The notes beneath the pieces were generated by a model. That model was not told where the DNA came from and made no database searches. It saw only the letters and a program-made list of their open reading frames with translations. This document shows, piece by piece, positions 14,478 through 22,519 of a stretch of DNA of 64,000 nucleotides. Origin of the DNA: Bacteroides mediterraneensis (GTDB lineage Bacteria > Bacteroidota > Bacteroidia > Bacteroidales > Bacteroidaceae). The translations under genes were made by a program, and so were the position numbers. Position 1 is the first letter of the stretch, and each line of letters begins with the position of its first letter. The DNA lies in NCBI RefSeq assembly GCF_016900355.1, contig NZ_JACJKA010000012.1, forward strand, positions 35,304 to 99,303. Reading direction: 5' to 3'.

Positions 14478-16747
14478 AGTTTCTTCCCTGTTTTCTTCAT
14501 ATAGTTAGATAATGCCAGATAAAGGTCACTACCTTGTATGCGGCTCACACCGAGGCTCACGGTAGCGCCTCCGTCCGATGTGGTAAGGTCGTACAGCCGT
14601 CTCTGCTGCTTCTGGTTAAGAATCATCTCACCGGAGTTTACCCGGGCCAGCAAACGGTCTCCAAAGTAGCTGCTTCCTCCGATAATACCGCCTTCTGCAA
14701 ACTGGGGAAGGCTGCTGAAAATAGAGGCTACCGTAGTAAGAACTGTTGCCACTGCGGCCAGTGATGCGGGCCAAGGAGCAGAGAAAGCGGAAGCCACGCC
14801 CTGGGCAGTAGCCAGCGCCTGAAGCTGCACGATCATCTGTGCGATGTTGGCCGCACTGGACAAAGCCCATGCCCCCATATTATCTGAAGATTGGCTCATG
14901 AGTCCGCCCAACGTGCCGAGTATGGAACTCACATTTTCGAGCCCCATTGTCATATCGTCTACATTCTTTACTGACTTATCGGAGATAGGTTCTATCTTAT
15001 CCAACTTATCTGGAAGAGTTGCCATCCCAGCCAAGTTTGACGCCGGCTTCTGTACAGCACCCGGAGCCTTCAGGTCCTTGTACTTCACCGTGATATCCAT
15101 CTCTCTTCTTTTTGAGACCAGCTCATCCAGTTCACGAGATATGCGAATACGGTCCGCATCATTCACTGCGAGAGACAACTCTTTTTTCTTTCCTGATATC
15201 TGATTGTCAAGATAAGCCATTGAACCTTTAGGAGGATCGTTCTCCGTTGTCCCGGATAGTTTACTTGTGTTCAGCTTGTCATTAGCCTTCTCTTCGGCCT
15301 TATTTTTTGCCTCCAGTTCCTTTCTCTGTTCCTTGATAAGAGATAGAATCTGCGAATGTAATATGCTCTCTCTGTATGCATTATCGTACGTCTTCTGAGC
15401 CTCAACAAGAGCCTTTCTTTCTTCTTCTGCCACACCGTTTACATTCACAGCCTTGGCCCTTATATAATTGGCTTCTGCTTTTTGTAACTCATTTTTTCGC
15501 TGCTGCAGTTTAAGCGCTTCCGGATACATGTAGTTCACCTGGCGCTCTTCCTTATCCAGCGCTTCTGTCATACTCATCCCAGAATTCATGTATCCGGTGA
15601 TTCTCTTGTTGAACTCGTCCTGGTTGATATCCTTGTCTTTCTTGGTTCTCTTATTGAAGAGCTCGTCAATACTCATGTTCGCCTCTGCCAGCTTATCTAC
15701 CCAGTCCCTTATCTCGTCAACGATATCCTTAATTATGCCGTTACTTCCGGCCATCGTATTGATAAATGCGCCCCATGCGCTCTGCAATTTTCCAATAGAT
15801 CCGGCGAGATTGTCGTTGTTAATCCGGGCTTGCTCGTATGCGGTATTCGTATCCGTAATGCCGGTGCGTAGCTGCTCAAACGCATCCCGTTCCTGCAGGA
15901 TGGCGATGGCCGCCGTTACGGACTCCTTACCGAACATCTTGGTGAGCTCGGTAGCGTCCATATTCTTCGCTGACAGGTTATCCAGCGCACGTGAAAGACC
16001 TACTACAGACGGGCGGAGCTGTCTGTCCGCAGAAGACTCTAATGTGAGGAAGATGTTTCGAAGGTTGGTACCCGCACTGCCGGCATCGGTGATACGAGGT
16101 GCGATGGCCTCGATGGCGGCTACCAGGTCGTTGAACTTAATACCTACAGATGATGCGGTACCTCCGGCGTTCTCGATGGCCTTATTAAGATAAGGAATGT
16201 CAGCGGAACCCTGCTGGGAGGCTGCGGCAAGAATGTTGATATACTCTGCTGCATGTACACTGGACTGTCCCATCTGGTTAAGTGAGCCGGTAAGGGCTTT
16301 CGCGGCAGTAGGGACATCGAGTTCTGCCGCCTCAGCCAGCGTAACAGCCGCCTCAGCGGTGGCTGTCAGGGCCGACTTATTCTTCAACAACTCCGGCATC
16401 TGCGACCCGATAAGCTTGTAGGCGTCCACCATCTGCGTGGCCGACTGGGTGCTGTCCATCGCCATGCGGATAGCTTCCGAACGGAAATAGTTCAGTTCAT
16501 CTGCGGTCACACCCGTAATGGCACGCAGTGAAGACAAAGACTTTTCAAATTCCATGTTCGCCGTGACAGCAGAATGGATGGAAGTGCTTATGCCGACAAA
16601 TGCGGCGGCATACCCTCCAAATTTAGTCAATCCTGAAACTATACCTTTCGATGTGTTGGCGAAGCTGCTGATGCTTCCCTGAGCCTTCTTCAAGTTCGCA
16701 TCAAAATCGCTCTTGTCAAGCAGTAGTCGGGTAAATATATTAGCCAT
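14474..16747 (-). CDS. Tail tape measure protein
   Basis: 757 residues from MANIFTRLLLDK. The N-terminal part carries the TP901-type tape measure pattern (SLRAITGVTADELNYF, LNQMGQSSVHAAEYINILAAASQQG, AGTNLRNIFLTLE). A charged coiled-coil region (about 390-500) and a hydrophobic alanine-rich region (about 610-690) follow. It sets tail length and is ejected with the DNA. It overlaps the end of the frameshifted chaperone, as is usual. The TTG upstream at 16756 is less likely as start. Confidence 0.92.
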   Translation of the reverse strand: MANIFTRLLLDKSDFDANLKKAQGSISSFANTSKGIVSGLTKFGGYAAAFVGISTSIHSAVTANMEFEKSLSSLRAITGVTADELNYFRSEAIRMAMDSTQSATQMVDAYKLIGSQMPELLKNKSALTATAEAAVTLAEAAELDVPTAAKALTGSLNQMGQSSVHAAEYINILAAASQQGSADIPYLNKAIENAGGTASSVGIKFNDLVAAIEAIAPRITDAGSAGTNLRNIFLTLESSADRQLRPSVVGLSRALDNLSAKNMDATELTKMFGKESVTAAIAILQERDAFEQLRTGITDTNTAYEQARINNDNLAGSIGKLQSAWGAFINTMAGSNGIIKDIVDEIRDWVDKLAEANMSIDELFNKRTKKDKDINQDEFNKRITGYMNSGMSMTEALDKEERQVNYMYPEALKLQQRKNELQKAEANYIRAKAVNVNGVAEEERKALVEAQKTYDNAYRESILHSQILSLIKEQRKELEAKNKAEEKANDKLNTSKLSGTTENDPPKGSMAYLDNQISGKKKELSLAVNDADRIRISRELDELVSKRREMDITVKYKDLKAPGAVQKPASNLAGMATLPDKLDKIEPISDKSVKNVDDMTMGLENVSSILGTLGGLMSQSSDNMGAWALSSAANIAQMIVQLQALATAQGVASAFSAPWPASLAAVATVLTTVASIFSSLPQFAEGGIIGGSSYFGDRLLARVNSGEMILNQKQQRRLYDLTTSDGGATVSLGVSRIQGSDLYLALSNYMKKTGKKL

Positions 16748-17353
16748 GGTGTTCAAACATTTTTGCGCGTTTCCTTAATTCTTCCATTTCTCTCTTGCGG
16801 TCTTCCCGGCTCTCTACATCGTCCAGGTCTCCGTCAAGAGTCATTACGTCATCCAGTTCCAGGTCCCTGCAGTAGGGTCGGAGAGAGGCCCACATTACCA
16901 TCCGTATCTTCTCCAGTTCCGACCGTTCTTTCCTCCGCAGACCTGTGATATAGGCGACGCACTCCGGTATGTCCATCCTGTCAAGGAAGTATTCCGGAGA
17001 TACGCCGCCCTTACAGACTATCTCTTCATACAGACGTGCTATGCTCAGCCCTTCTTCCTGTTTGCTTTCACCGGTTTCGCTTTTTTTTTAAGCTGCTCCA
17101 GGCGGTCGGCCTCTGTCTTCACCAGTTCCATGAAGCCTTCAAAGATTGTCGGGTCAATATCGCACTGGTCAATCAGCTGCTCGAATGTCAGGCTGTATTC
17201 CGGATTGCATGCCATGAGGGAAGCATGAAGGAGCAGGTATGCATCCTCCAGCTTCTTTCCTTCGTACGGATGTCCGGTCAGCTGCTCATACTTGAACAGC
17301 GACCGGAGACTGTATCGGAGGTAGTATTCCTTATTGTCAATACTTACTATCAT
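16740..17353 (-). CDS. Tail assembly chaperone, -1 frameshift product (gpGT-like)
   Basis: The frame of the 102-residue chaperone ends at 17045. A run of nine A on the coding strand at 17081-17089, read CTT AAA AAA AAA, gives a slippery heptamer A-AAA-AAA. A -1 shift there opens a frame through SETGESKQEEGL that leads without stop to MDIPECVAYITGL and ends at 16740. This is the conserved G/GT arrangement of long-tailed phages. The extension probably binds the tape measure protein encoded next. Confidence 0.8.
17045..17353 (-). CDS. Tail assembly chaperone, short form (gpG-like)
   Basis: 102 residues between the tail tube and tape measure genes, with acidic helical composition and a basic end (KKKAKPVKANRKKG). 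Position, size and the slippery A run near its 3' end identify it as the unshifted chaperone. It overlaps the tail tube stop by four bases. Confidence 0.85.
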   Translation of the reverse strand: MIVSIDNKEYYLRYSLRSLFKYEQLTGHPYEGKKLEDAYLLLHASLMACNPEYSLTFEQLIDQCDIDPTIFEGFMELVKTEADRLEQLKKKAKPVKANRKKG

Positions 17354-17823
17354 GCCCCACCTGTCTTCACTTTTTCCAATTTTCCTACGCCCTTGAACGT
17401 GGCAGACACAGTCATATTATCACCGTTCTGTCCTTTCAGGTCCACCTTGGTAATGATAGCCTCACCTTTGTAGTAAGTGGTCGTAGAACCATCCGGAGCA
17501 GTCCATCCTCCTTCAGGCACCGCATCGGTACTCTTATTCTTCGGAATACCTGCGATGATAGGTACTTTCTGAGCGGCCAATGCCTTGTCCATCAATGCTT
17601 CATAACTGATATCTACCGGAGTTCCATCATCAGGCGCACCTAACGACTCGGAGGATGCCTCCCAGTTAAATCCAGTCACTTCCGATTCATCCCACAGCCC
17701 GCTGTCCTTGGATGCCGTGCTGGTAGTATCAATGTTCAGAGTGAGCTGATGGTTGGTTGCCAGTGCCACGGCTTTCCCGTCTACAAAGACCATGAAATCT
17801 TTACCTTTCAATACTTTTCTCAT
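17350..17823 (-). CDS. Major tail tube protein
   Basis: 157 residues. The pattern VFVDGKAVALATNHQLTLNIDT then SKDSGLWDESEVTGFNWEASSES matches TP901-1-type tail tube proteins. It forms the hexameric rings of the tail. Four-base overlaps on both sides place it tightly in the tail operon. Confidence 0.9.
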   Translation of the reverse strand: MRKVLKGKDFMVFVDGKAVALATNHQLTLNIDTTSTASKDSGLWDESEVTGFNWEASSESLGAPDDGTPVDISYEALMDKALAAQKVPIIAGIPKNKSTDAVPEGGWTAPDGSTTTYYKGEAIITKVDLKGQNGDNMTVSATFKGVGKLEKVKTGGA

Positions 17824-18212
17824 ACGTTTGTTGTGGTTAAGTTAAATACTAATTGTTGCATATATACGTTATCCGAAAATGACTCCATGGCGTCTTCCAT
17901 GTAGCACTCCGTTACCTGGAACGTATTGTATATCCCTCCAGTACAGTCCAGCGCCTTACGTACCAGCTCTGCCACCTGAACGGATTCCTTATAGTTGTCG
18001 GAGAATACATACACGTCAACCGTTACCGCGTCCTCACCACTTCTTATGTCCTTCGTCCGTAAGGGAGCCACTGAGGAACGCTCGTAGCAGATGAAGGGAA
18101 ATTTTGTTTCGGCCGATAAGGCTACCGGAAACATCCGGTTTCCGACTTTTTCCGTCAGTTCCTCCGAGAGAGTCATCCGGCTCAATATGTGTTCCGCTAC
18201 TGATAGGCTCAT
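17820..18212 (-). CDS. Tail completion/terminator protein (DUF3168-like)
   Basis: 130 residues. The arrangement (ERSSVAPLRTKDIRSGEDAVTVDVYVFSD shortened: a TVDVYVFS strand after an acidic turn, then helix and YNTFQVTECYMED) resembles DUF3168 neck/tail terminator proteins, which cap the tail before joining the head. Located between the HK97 gp10-like and tube genes, as expected. Confidence 0.75.
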   Translation of the reverse strand: MSLSVAEHILSRMTLSEELTEKVGNRMFPVALSAETKFPFICYERSSVAPLRTKDIRSGEDAVTVDVYVFSDNYKESVQVAELVRKALDCTGGIYNTFQVTECYMEDAMESFSDNVYMQQLVFNLTTTNV

Positions 18213-18730
18213 TTTTTCGATGCTATTCGATTAATATATTTCTCAATTAAGCTGTTAAGGCTTGTCTGGGCTTCTGTCTGTTTGGACTTTACCGCGTTCT
18301 GGAAGAAGTAGGATGCCTGTATGCGTCCGGTGTATCGCTTCTTAGACAGCTTTCGGCTTGTCTTATTGTAGCGTTCTCCGGTTCCCAGATCAAAGAATTT
18401 CAGTGTATAGGCGATGTCTTTAATCCCTCTTTTACGGTAACTCGCCGACTGCTTCCTGGTGAGTCCTCCTAAAATATCTACTCGCACTCCTCCTAAGTCC
18501 TTATAGACCTTGAACTTCACAAACCGCTGCATAGGCCGGTAGTTGATTCTTCCGTTCTTTCCCGACACGCTTCTCAGGTTCTGTACGGCCTGCTTCCGGA
18601 TGATTCCTCCAGCCGCAGCCAGCCCCCGTCGTATTGCGCTTCTGGCTTCCCTGTTAGTCAATGACAGGTCCTTAATCATCTGATTAATTCTGCTGACATC
18701 TACCGTGAATTTTATACCCTCTACAGCCAT
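18209..18730 (-). CDS. HK97 gp10-family head-tail connection protein
   Basis: 173 residues, very basic. The N-terminus reads as KFTVDVSRINQMIKDLS, then RRGLAAAGGIIRKQAVQNLR, the pattern of HK97 gp10-like proteins (putative tail component at the neck). Position directly after the capsid gene and before the tail terminator fits. Confidence 0.82.
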   Translation of the reverse strand: MAVEGIKFTVDVSRINQMIKDLSLTNREARSAIRRGLAAAGGIIRKQAVQNLRSVSGKNGRINYRPMQRFVKFKVYKDLGGVRVDILGGLTRKQSASYRKRGIKDIAYTLKFFDLGTGERYNKTSRKLSKKRYTGRIQASYFFQNAVKSKQTEAQTSLNSLIEKYINRIASKK

Positions 18731-18785
18731 AATTTACTAATAGAAGGACCGGGTGTTACCCCAGTCCTAAATTAAAGATTGAACA

Positions 18786-19940
18786 CTACTCCAATGTTGC
18801 CTTACCCACAGCGAACGCTTCCGAACGCAATGTCAACATGTCGTAATGCGTGTTGAAAATAAAGTAGGTAAGGTCTTTCTTAGCTACGGCTGCAGACTGT
18901 GAGTCGACTGTCATACGCATCTTACCGAACTGACCAACCAGCTCATAGCTGAATACGCCAAATCCCAGCATATCCTTGTCCACATATTCAGTGACATACA
19001 CCGGATAACCGTCAATCAGTCCGTTTTCGCAGATAAACAAACCGGAACCTGTGTCCTTAGGCGTGGACTTCAGCTTTGCCATCATGGATGCAGAGCATAC
19101 CCAGCAGGCTGTCCCATCCAGAACAACGCCTTTCTCCAAAGCAGCTGCTTCAATCTGCAAGACTTCTGTCCAAGTTGGCGCAGCGCCAGCCATCGTCACA
19201 GCCGGAGTGGCATACGCATCTACGAAACATCCTTTAGATGCTTTGCTCAGCTGAGTCTTATTGAACATCCATTTGTTCAACAGGCGGGCAAGACCCATAG
19301 TCAGCTGACGCTGTACGATGTCGAGTACCAATCCGCTTGACTGGTCAATCGCATGATTAGACACCGGAATACTGATACCCACTCTCTTAGGAGTCGGAGT
19401 AAGTTTACTCAGGTCCACCTTAGTGTCAGTCAGTTCCACATTCTCATCTTCCAGCGTAGCTTCCACACCGCCCGCTACTACCGGGAACTGCCATGCACCC
19501 TCAATGCCGTACTGTACCTTACAGCCTACTCGGCCCAAGATAAGTCCTTTTTCCAATGGCTCGATGACATCACCGATGGTCAACGGGATAATAGGAGCAG
19601 CCGTGGTGCTGTCCGTCACGTCACGAGTCAACGGAATATCCATACCACCTGCCTTCACCAATGAACGTGTTTCCTCCGAAATCTGGCCACCATTACGCAT
19701 GAATCTTACTGCTTCGTCGAACACGCGACCACGGTTCTCTCTCTGCACGGTCTGCTCCGTACGAGGCTGGTCTGCCTGTGCCATCCGAAGTTCCAGTACA
19801 GCTTTTTCAGCCGTCAAGGCGTTCTTTTCGTCGATTTCGTCCTGAGTCATTTGTCTCTTTTCTGCCTCCAGGGTGTCGGCCATTTCCTTGAATCGTGCGT
19901 TAATCTCACGCACGCGCTTCATCATTTCTCTTTTTGTCAT
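18786..19940 (-). CDS. Major capsid protein, HK97 fold
   Basis: 384 residues from MTKREMMKRVREI. An N-terminal coiled-coil delta region (about 1-90, MADTLEAEKRQMTQDEIDEKN) acts as scaffold and is followed by the mature domain (GGMDIPLTRDVTDS onward). The family signature is seen in SKLTPTPKRVGISIPVSN and in the C-terminal DMLTLRSEAFAVG. The prohead protease precedes it by 19 bases. The longer upstream frame overlaps the protease and lacks a plausible start. Confidence 0.92.
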   Translation of the reverse strand: MTKREMMKRVREINARFKEMADTLEAEKRQMTQDEIDEKNALTAEKAVLELRMAQADQPRTEQTVQRENRGRVFDEAVRFMRNGGQISEETRSLVKAGGMDIPLTRDVTDSTTAAPIIPLTIGDVIEPLEKGLILGRVGCKVQYGIEGAWQFPVVAGGVEATLEDENVELTDTKVDLSKLTPTPKRVGISIPVSNHAIDQSSGLVLDIVQRQLTMGLARLLNKWMFNKTQLSKASKGCFVDAYATPAVTMAGAAPTWTEVLQIEAAALEKGVVLDGTACWVCSASMMAKLKSTPKDTGSGLFICENGLIDGYPVYVTEYVDKDMLGFGVFSYELVGQFGKMRMTVDSQSAAVAKKDLTYFIFNTHYDMLTLRSEAFAVGKATLE

Positions 19941-19959
19941 TACCTTAAGATTTAAGTTG

Positions 19960-20553
19960 TTAGTTTTCTGATAATTTTCGAAGTTCAGCGACTTCTTCCT
20001 TGTATTCGTCCTTCCGGTCCTCCGGATAGAATTTTTCCAGACTCCGGACAGACACGTCTGTCCCCATGTAGGCCGGGTCAGACACGATACTGACATCGCC
20101 TATCCAGTCAATCTTGTTCACATATCGGTACAGCATGTTGCCTTTCCGCTCATATTGCACATTGTTCTCGTCCGTCATGTATGCGAATGATGATCCGAAC
20201 AAGTCACCGCGTCTTACCATCTCTACCGCATAATCACCATCCTGCGTAGTCGGAGCCTCGAAACTATATTTCAATCCATGTGCATCTACCGTGAGTGACA
20301 ACGTACCGGAACCATTGTATCTTCTTGCCAGCATACGTCCAATCGTATGCTCCAGCAGTGCCTTCACATCACTGTGTGCCAGCAAATCCTGTGTCACCGC
20401 ACCCGAACGGATAATCTCGCGAAAGTACCGTTTGTTCTGCCTGTCATACAGCACCTCGCTTTCCTGGTCGAACACGATGGCGTATCCCTCGATGTTTCGG
20501 CTATCCTGCGCCAGCTTGGGCGCCGCGTCTTGTCCATAACTTCTAATTTCCAT
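19960..20553 (-). CDS. HK97-family prohead protease
   Basis: 197 residues from MEIRSYGQD. The N-terminal IEGYAIVFDQES, the histidine in ALLEHTIGRMLAR and the serine in DLFGSSFAY correspond to the catalytic His and Ser regions of U35 proteases. It cleaves the capsid delta domain during maturation. It is the first gene after boundary element copy 2. Confidence 0.9.
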   Translation of the reverse strand: MEIRSYGQDAAPKLAQDSRNIEGYAIVFDQESEVLYDRQNKRYFREIIRSGAVTQDLLAHSDVKALLEHTIGRMLARRYNGSGTLSLTVDAHGLKYSFEAPTTQDGDYAVEMVRRGDLFGSSFAYMTDENNVQYERKGNMLYRYVNKIDWIGDVSIVSDPAYMGTDVSVRSLEKFYPEDRKDEYKEEVAELRKLSEN

Positions 20554-20587
20554 AATCAATGCCTCTTTACCTTACCAGCGTAACTCG

Positions 20588-20603
20588 TATTTTGGTAGCA
20601 CTT
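20588..20603 (-). promoter_or_regulatory. Late boundary element, copy 2 (before protease and capsid)
   Basis: Minus-strand AAGTGCTACCAAAATA, starting right at the portal stop codon and ending 34 bases before the protease start. The following bases (CGAGTTAC) resemble those after copy 3 (CGGGATAT). Confidence 0.6.
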
Positions 20604-21853
20604 TATCCATTATTTCCTGGATTTTCTTCAATTTTCTTTCCTACCGGCATAAGATTTGCCGACACAAGCAGTTCGTCTCCACCCGGAACTGGAGGATAAC
20701 CTCTCTCTCGTCTTGCCTCGTTAATAGTCTGTAAGCCAGCCTGTATGTTTTTCTCCGTGACAGTAGCCAGCGTCATCAGGTCGGTGTTATAAAAGTCTTT
20801 TACCGAGAACTCGATACGGTATCTTCCATACTGCGATGGGACGAAAAGTTTTGCTGTAAATTCCAGAGAAAACTGTTTCAAGATCTGCTGCAAAGTGTCG
20901 CTCATGAACAATACCTGCGACATCTCGCTGGCCTTGTAGTTTGTCGACTGACCGGCGAACACCTTATCCGGGTGGACTCCGTAGAACCGGCATATCTCCA
21001 GCACGCCGAATTGCTTATTCTCCAGCAGTTTGCTGTCAGCTGGTGATAGGTCTATCGCACTGAACCCGGTACCTGCCGGCAGATTCATAATCTGCTTGCC
21101 GGATTTCAGTTCTTCGCTGACTCTGTCCGCCACATTCTTCAATTCGTTATCCTGAAACATTCCCACGCCCTTCACATAGGCATCTCCACCCGTTACGAAT
21201 CCCCTTCTGGTTCCTCCCGGAGAATATACTTCTTCGCTCTTGTCGTCCGACATCGAAGCGATTCGCAGCACCTTAGCAGCATATCGCAGCGTTGACACAC
21301 CCAAATATCCGCCATCCGTAGACAGGTTACGGAGGTGGATCATCTCGTCCGCCTCGAACGTACCGAACACATGGTTCACCATGTCACTTACGATGTACCG
21401 GTTAGACAGTTTGTCGTATGTGCAGGTGTTTGGGCTCAGCAATACCAGCCTGCCCAAGTCACCATTCGTTCGCCATTCCGGATATATGTATGCGTTGCCC
21501 TGGTTGAGCATCTGGACAACGGAATTCCGGATAAGGTCGAAGGATGTCTGCCGCTCGTTCGGCTTCAAGGCCAACAGGCTGGCCAGTCTTCCTGTATCCT
21601 CCGTTTTCCAGTAGCTTCCGGCAACTTTCTTCTTAATCTGGAGTGGGAGTGAGGCAACCGTTCCAGACACGATGGACGTACAGCGATATACGGCTGCAAG
21701 CTTCATCGCCATGTCAGGACCTACCGCATACGAGCTTCCGGCTATTACCTGCATGTCATTATTTCCATACCATGTCGTTATATTCCCTTCACCGATACTG
21801 CGTACCTGCTTCTTTCCGGTCAGCACATGCCAAGCATCTCTAAATTTTCCCAT
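20603..21853 (-). CDS. Portal protein, HK97 family
   Basis: 416 residues. AAVYRCTSIVSGTVASLPLQI near residue 50 and LLSPNTCTY, GVSTLRYA, FYGVHPDKVFAG, YKASEMSQVLFMSDTLQ are characteristic of phage_portal HK97-type dodecameric portals. It sits between the head closure genes and the protease. Confidence 0.93.
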   Translation of the reverse strand: MGKFRDAWHVLTGKKQVRSIGEGNITTWYGNNDMQVIAGSSYAVGPDMAMKLAAVYRCTSIVSGTVASLPLQIKKKVAGSYWKTEDTGRLASLLALKPNERQTSFDLIRNSVVQMLNQGNAYIYPEWRTNGDLGRLVLLSPNTCTYDKLSNRYIVSDMVNHVFGTFEADEMIHLRNLSTDGGYLGVSTLRYAAKVLRIASMSDDKSEEVYSPGGTRRGFVTGGDAYVKGVGMFQDNELKNVADRVSEELKSGKQIMNLPAGTGFSAIDLSPADSKLLENKQFGVLEICRFYGVHPDKVFAGQSTNYKASEMSQVLFMSDTLQQILKQFSLEFTAKLFVPSQYGRYRIEFSVKDFYNTDLMTLATVTEKNIQAGLQTINEARRERGYPPVPGGDELLVSANLMPVGKKIEENPGNNG

Positions 21854-21857
21854 AATG

Positions 21858-22175
21858 CTATTCGTTAATCAGTTCACACTTAATATCCCAGCTCATGTTT
21901 TTCCGGTTCCGGTCTATTGAAAGAATACGATAATTCTCACCTCCCCACGACAGCCTCATGTTACGTGTAATTCCAGGTCTGTATCGGATGGATACGTTCT
22001 TTATTGCAGTGAACACTGCTTCCCGGTTCTCTTCCTTCAGGTCTCCACTCTTGTCTTGTATTCTCGCACGTGTACGGAGGATAGTTTCCCATTTTCGCGT
22101 CTCGCCTCCCAGCTGGTCCCGTTCCACGGTCTCCTGCTGTATCTCTACCCAGTCTCTTAATAATCCTGCCTGCAT
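21858..22175 (-). CDS. Head closure protein (head-tail adaptor)
   Basis: 105 residues. The pattern LLRDWVEIQQETVERDQLGGETRKWETI and RYRPGITRNMRLSWGGENYRILSI fits the SPP1 gp16/HK97 gp7-like head-tail adaptor family. Follows the connector gene with two bases between. Its position before, not after, the portal is unusual for HK97-type modules. Confidence 0.82.
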   Translation of the reverse strand: MQAGLLRDWVEIQQETVERDQLGGETRKWETILRTRARIQDKSGDLKEENREAVFTAIKNVSIRYRPGITRNMRLSWGGENYRILSIDRNRKNMSWDIKCELINE

Positions 22176-22177
22176 GG

Positions 22178-22471
22178 TTATGAAAGTTTACGCCGTTGAA
22201 TAAGAAGGAAAGTAAGTCCGTAAGGAATCTCGGATGAAACGGCGAAGGCTGCCGGCTCCCTGTTGGCATAGAATCCACCTGCCATAATCCGCACGGCCAT
22301 CTTCAAGTCTGACGGGAGATTTCCTTCATCATCCGCCAGATTGGAAAGCGGCTGCTGGATATACAATTCTATAGCAGACTCAGCCGCCTCTATAAGTTCA
22401 GTGAGGTACTGGTCATCCTCATCATAATCAATGTTAAGGTGACGCTTTAAATCATCTACGGATATGTACAT
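22178..22471 (-). CDS. Head-tail connector (gp6-like)
   Basis: 97 residues. The start MYISVDDLKRHLNIDYDEDD with a following helix LIEAAESAIELYIQ is the hallmark of phage gp6-like connectors that form the ring under the portal. It is the first gene after boundary element copy 3. Confidence 0.87.
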   Translation of the reverse strand: MYISVDDLKRHLNIDYDEDDQYLTELIEAAESAIELYIQQPLSNLADDEGNLPSDLKMAVRIMAGGFYANREPAAFAVSSEIPYGLTFLLIQRRKLS

Positions 22472-22501
22472 AAGCCTTTTTTACTTTACGTACATATCCC
22501 G

Positions 22502-22517
22502 TATTTTGGTAGCACTT
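22502..22517 (-). promoter_or_regulatory. Late boundary element, copy 3 (before connector and portal)
   Basis: Minus-strand AAGTGCTACCAAAATA between the terminase stop (22520) and the connector start (22471), ending 30 bases before the start codon. Confidence 0.6.
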
Positions 22518-22519
22518 TT

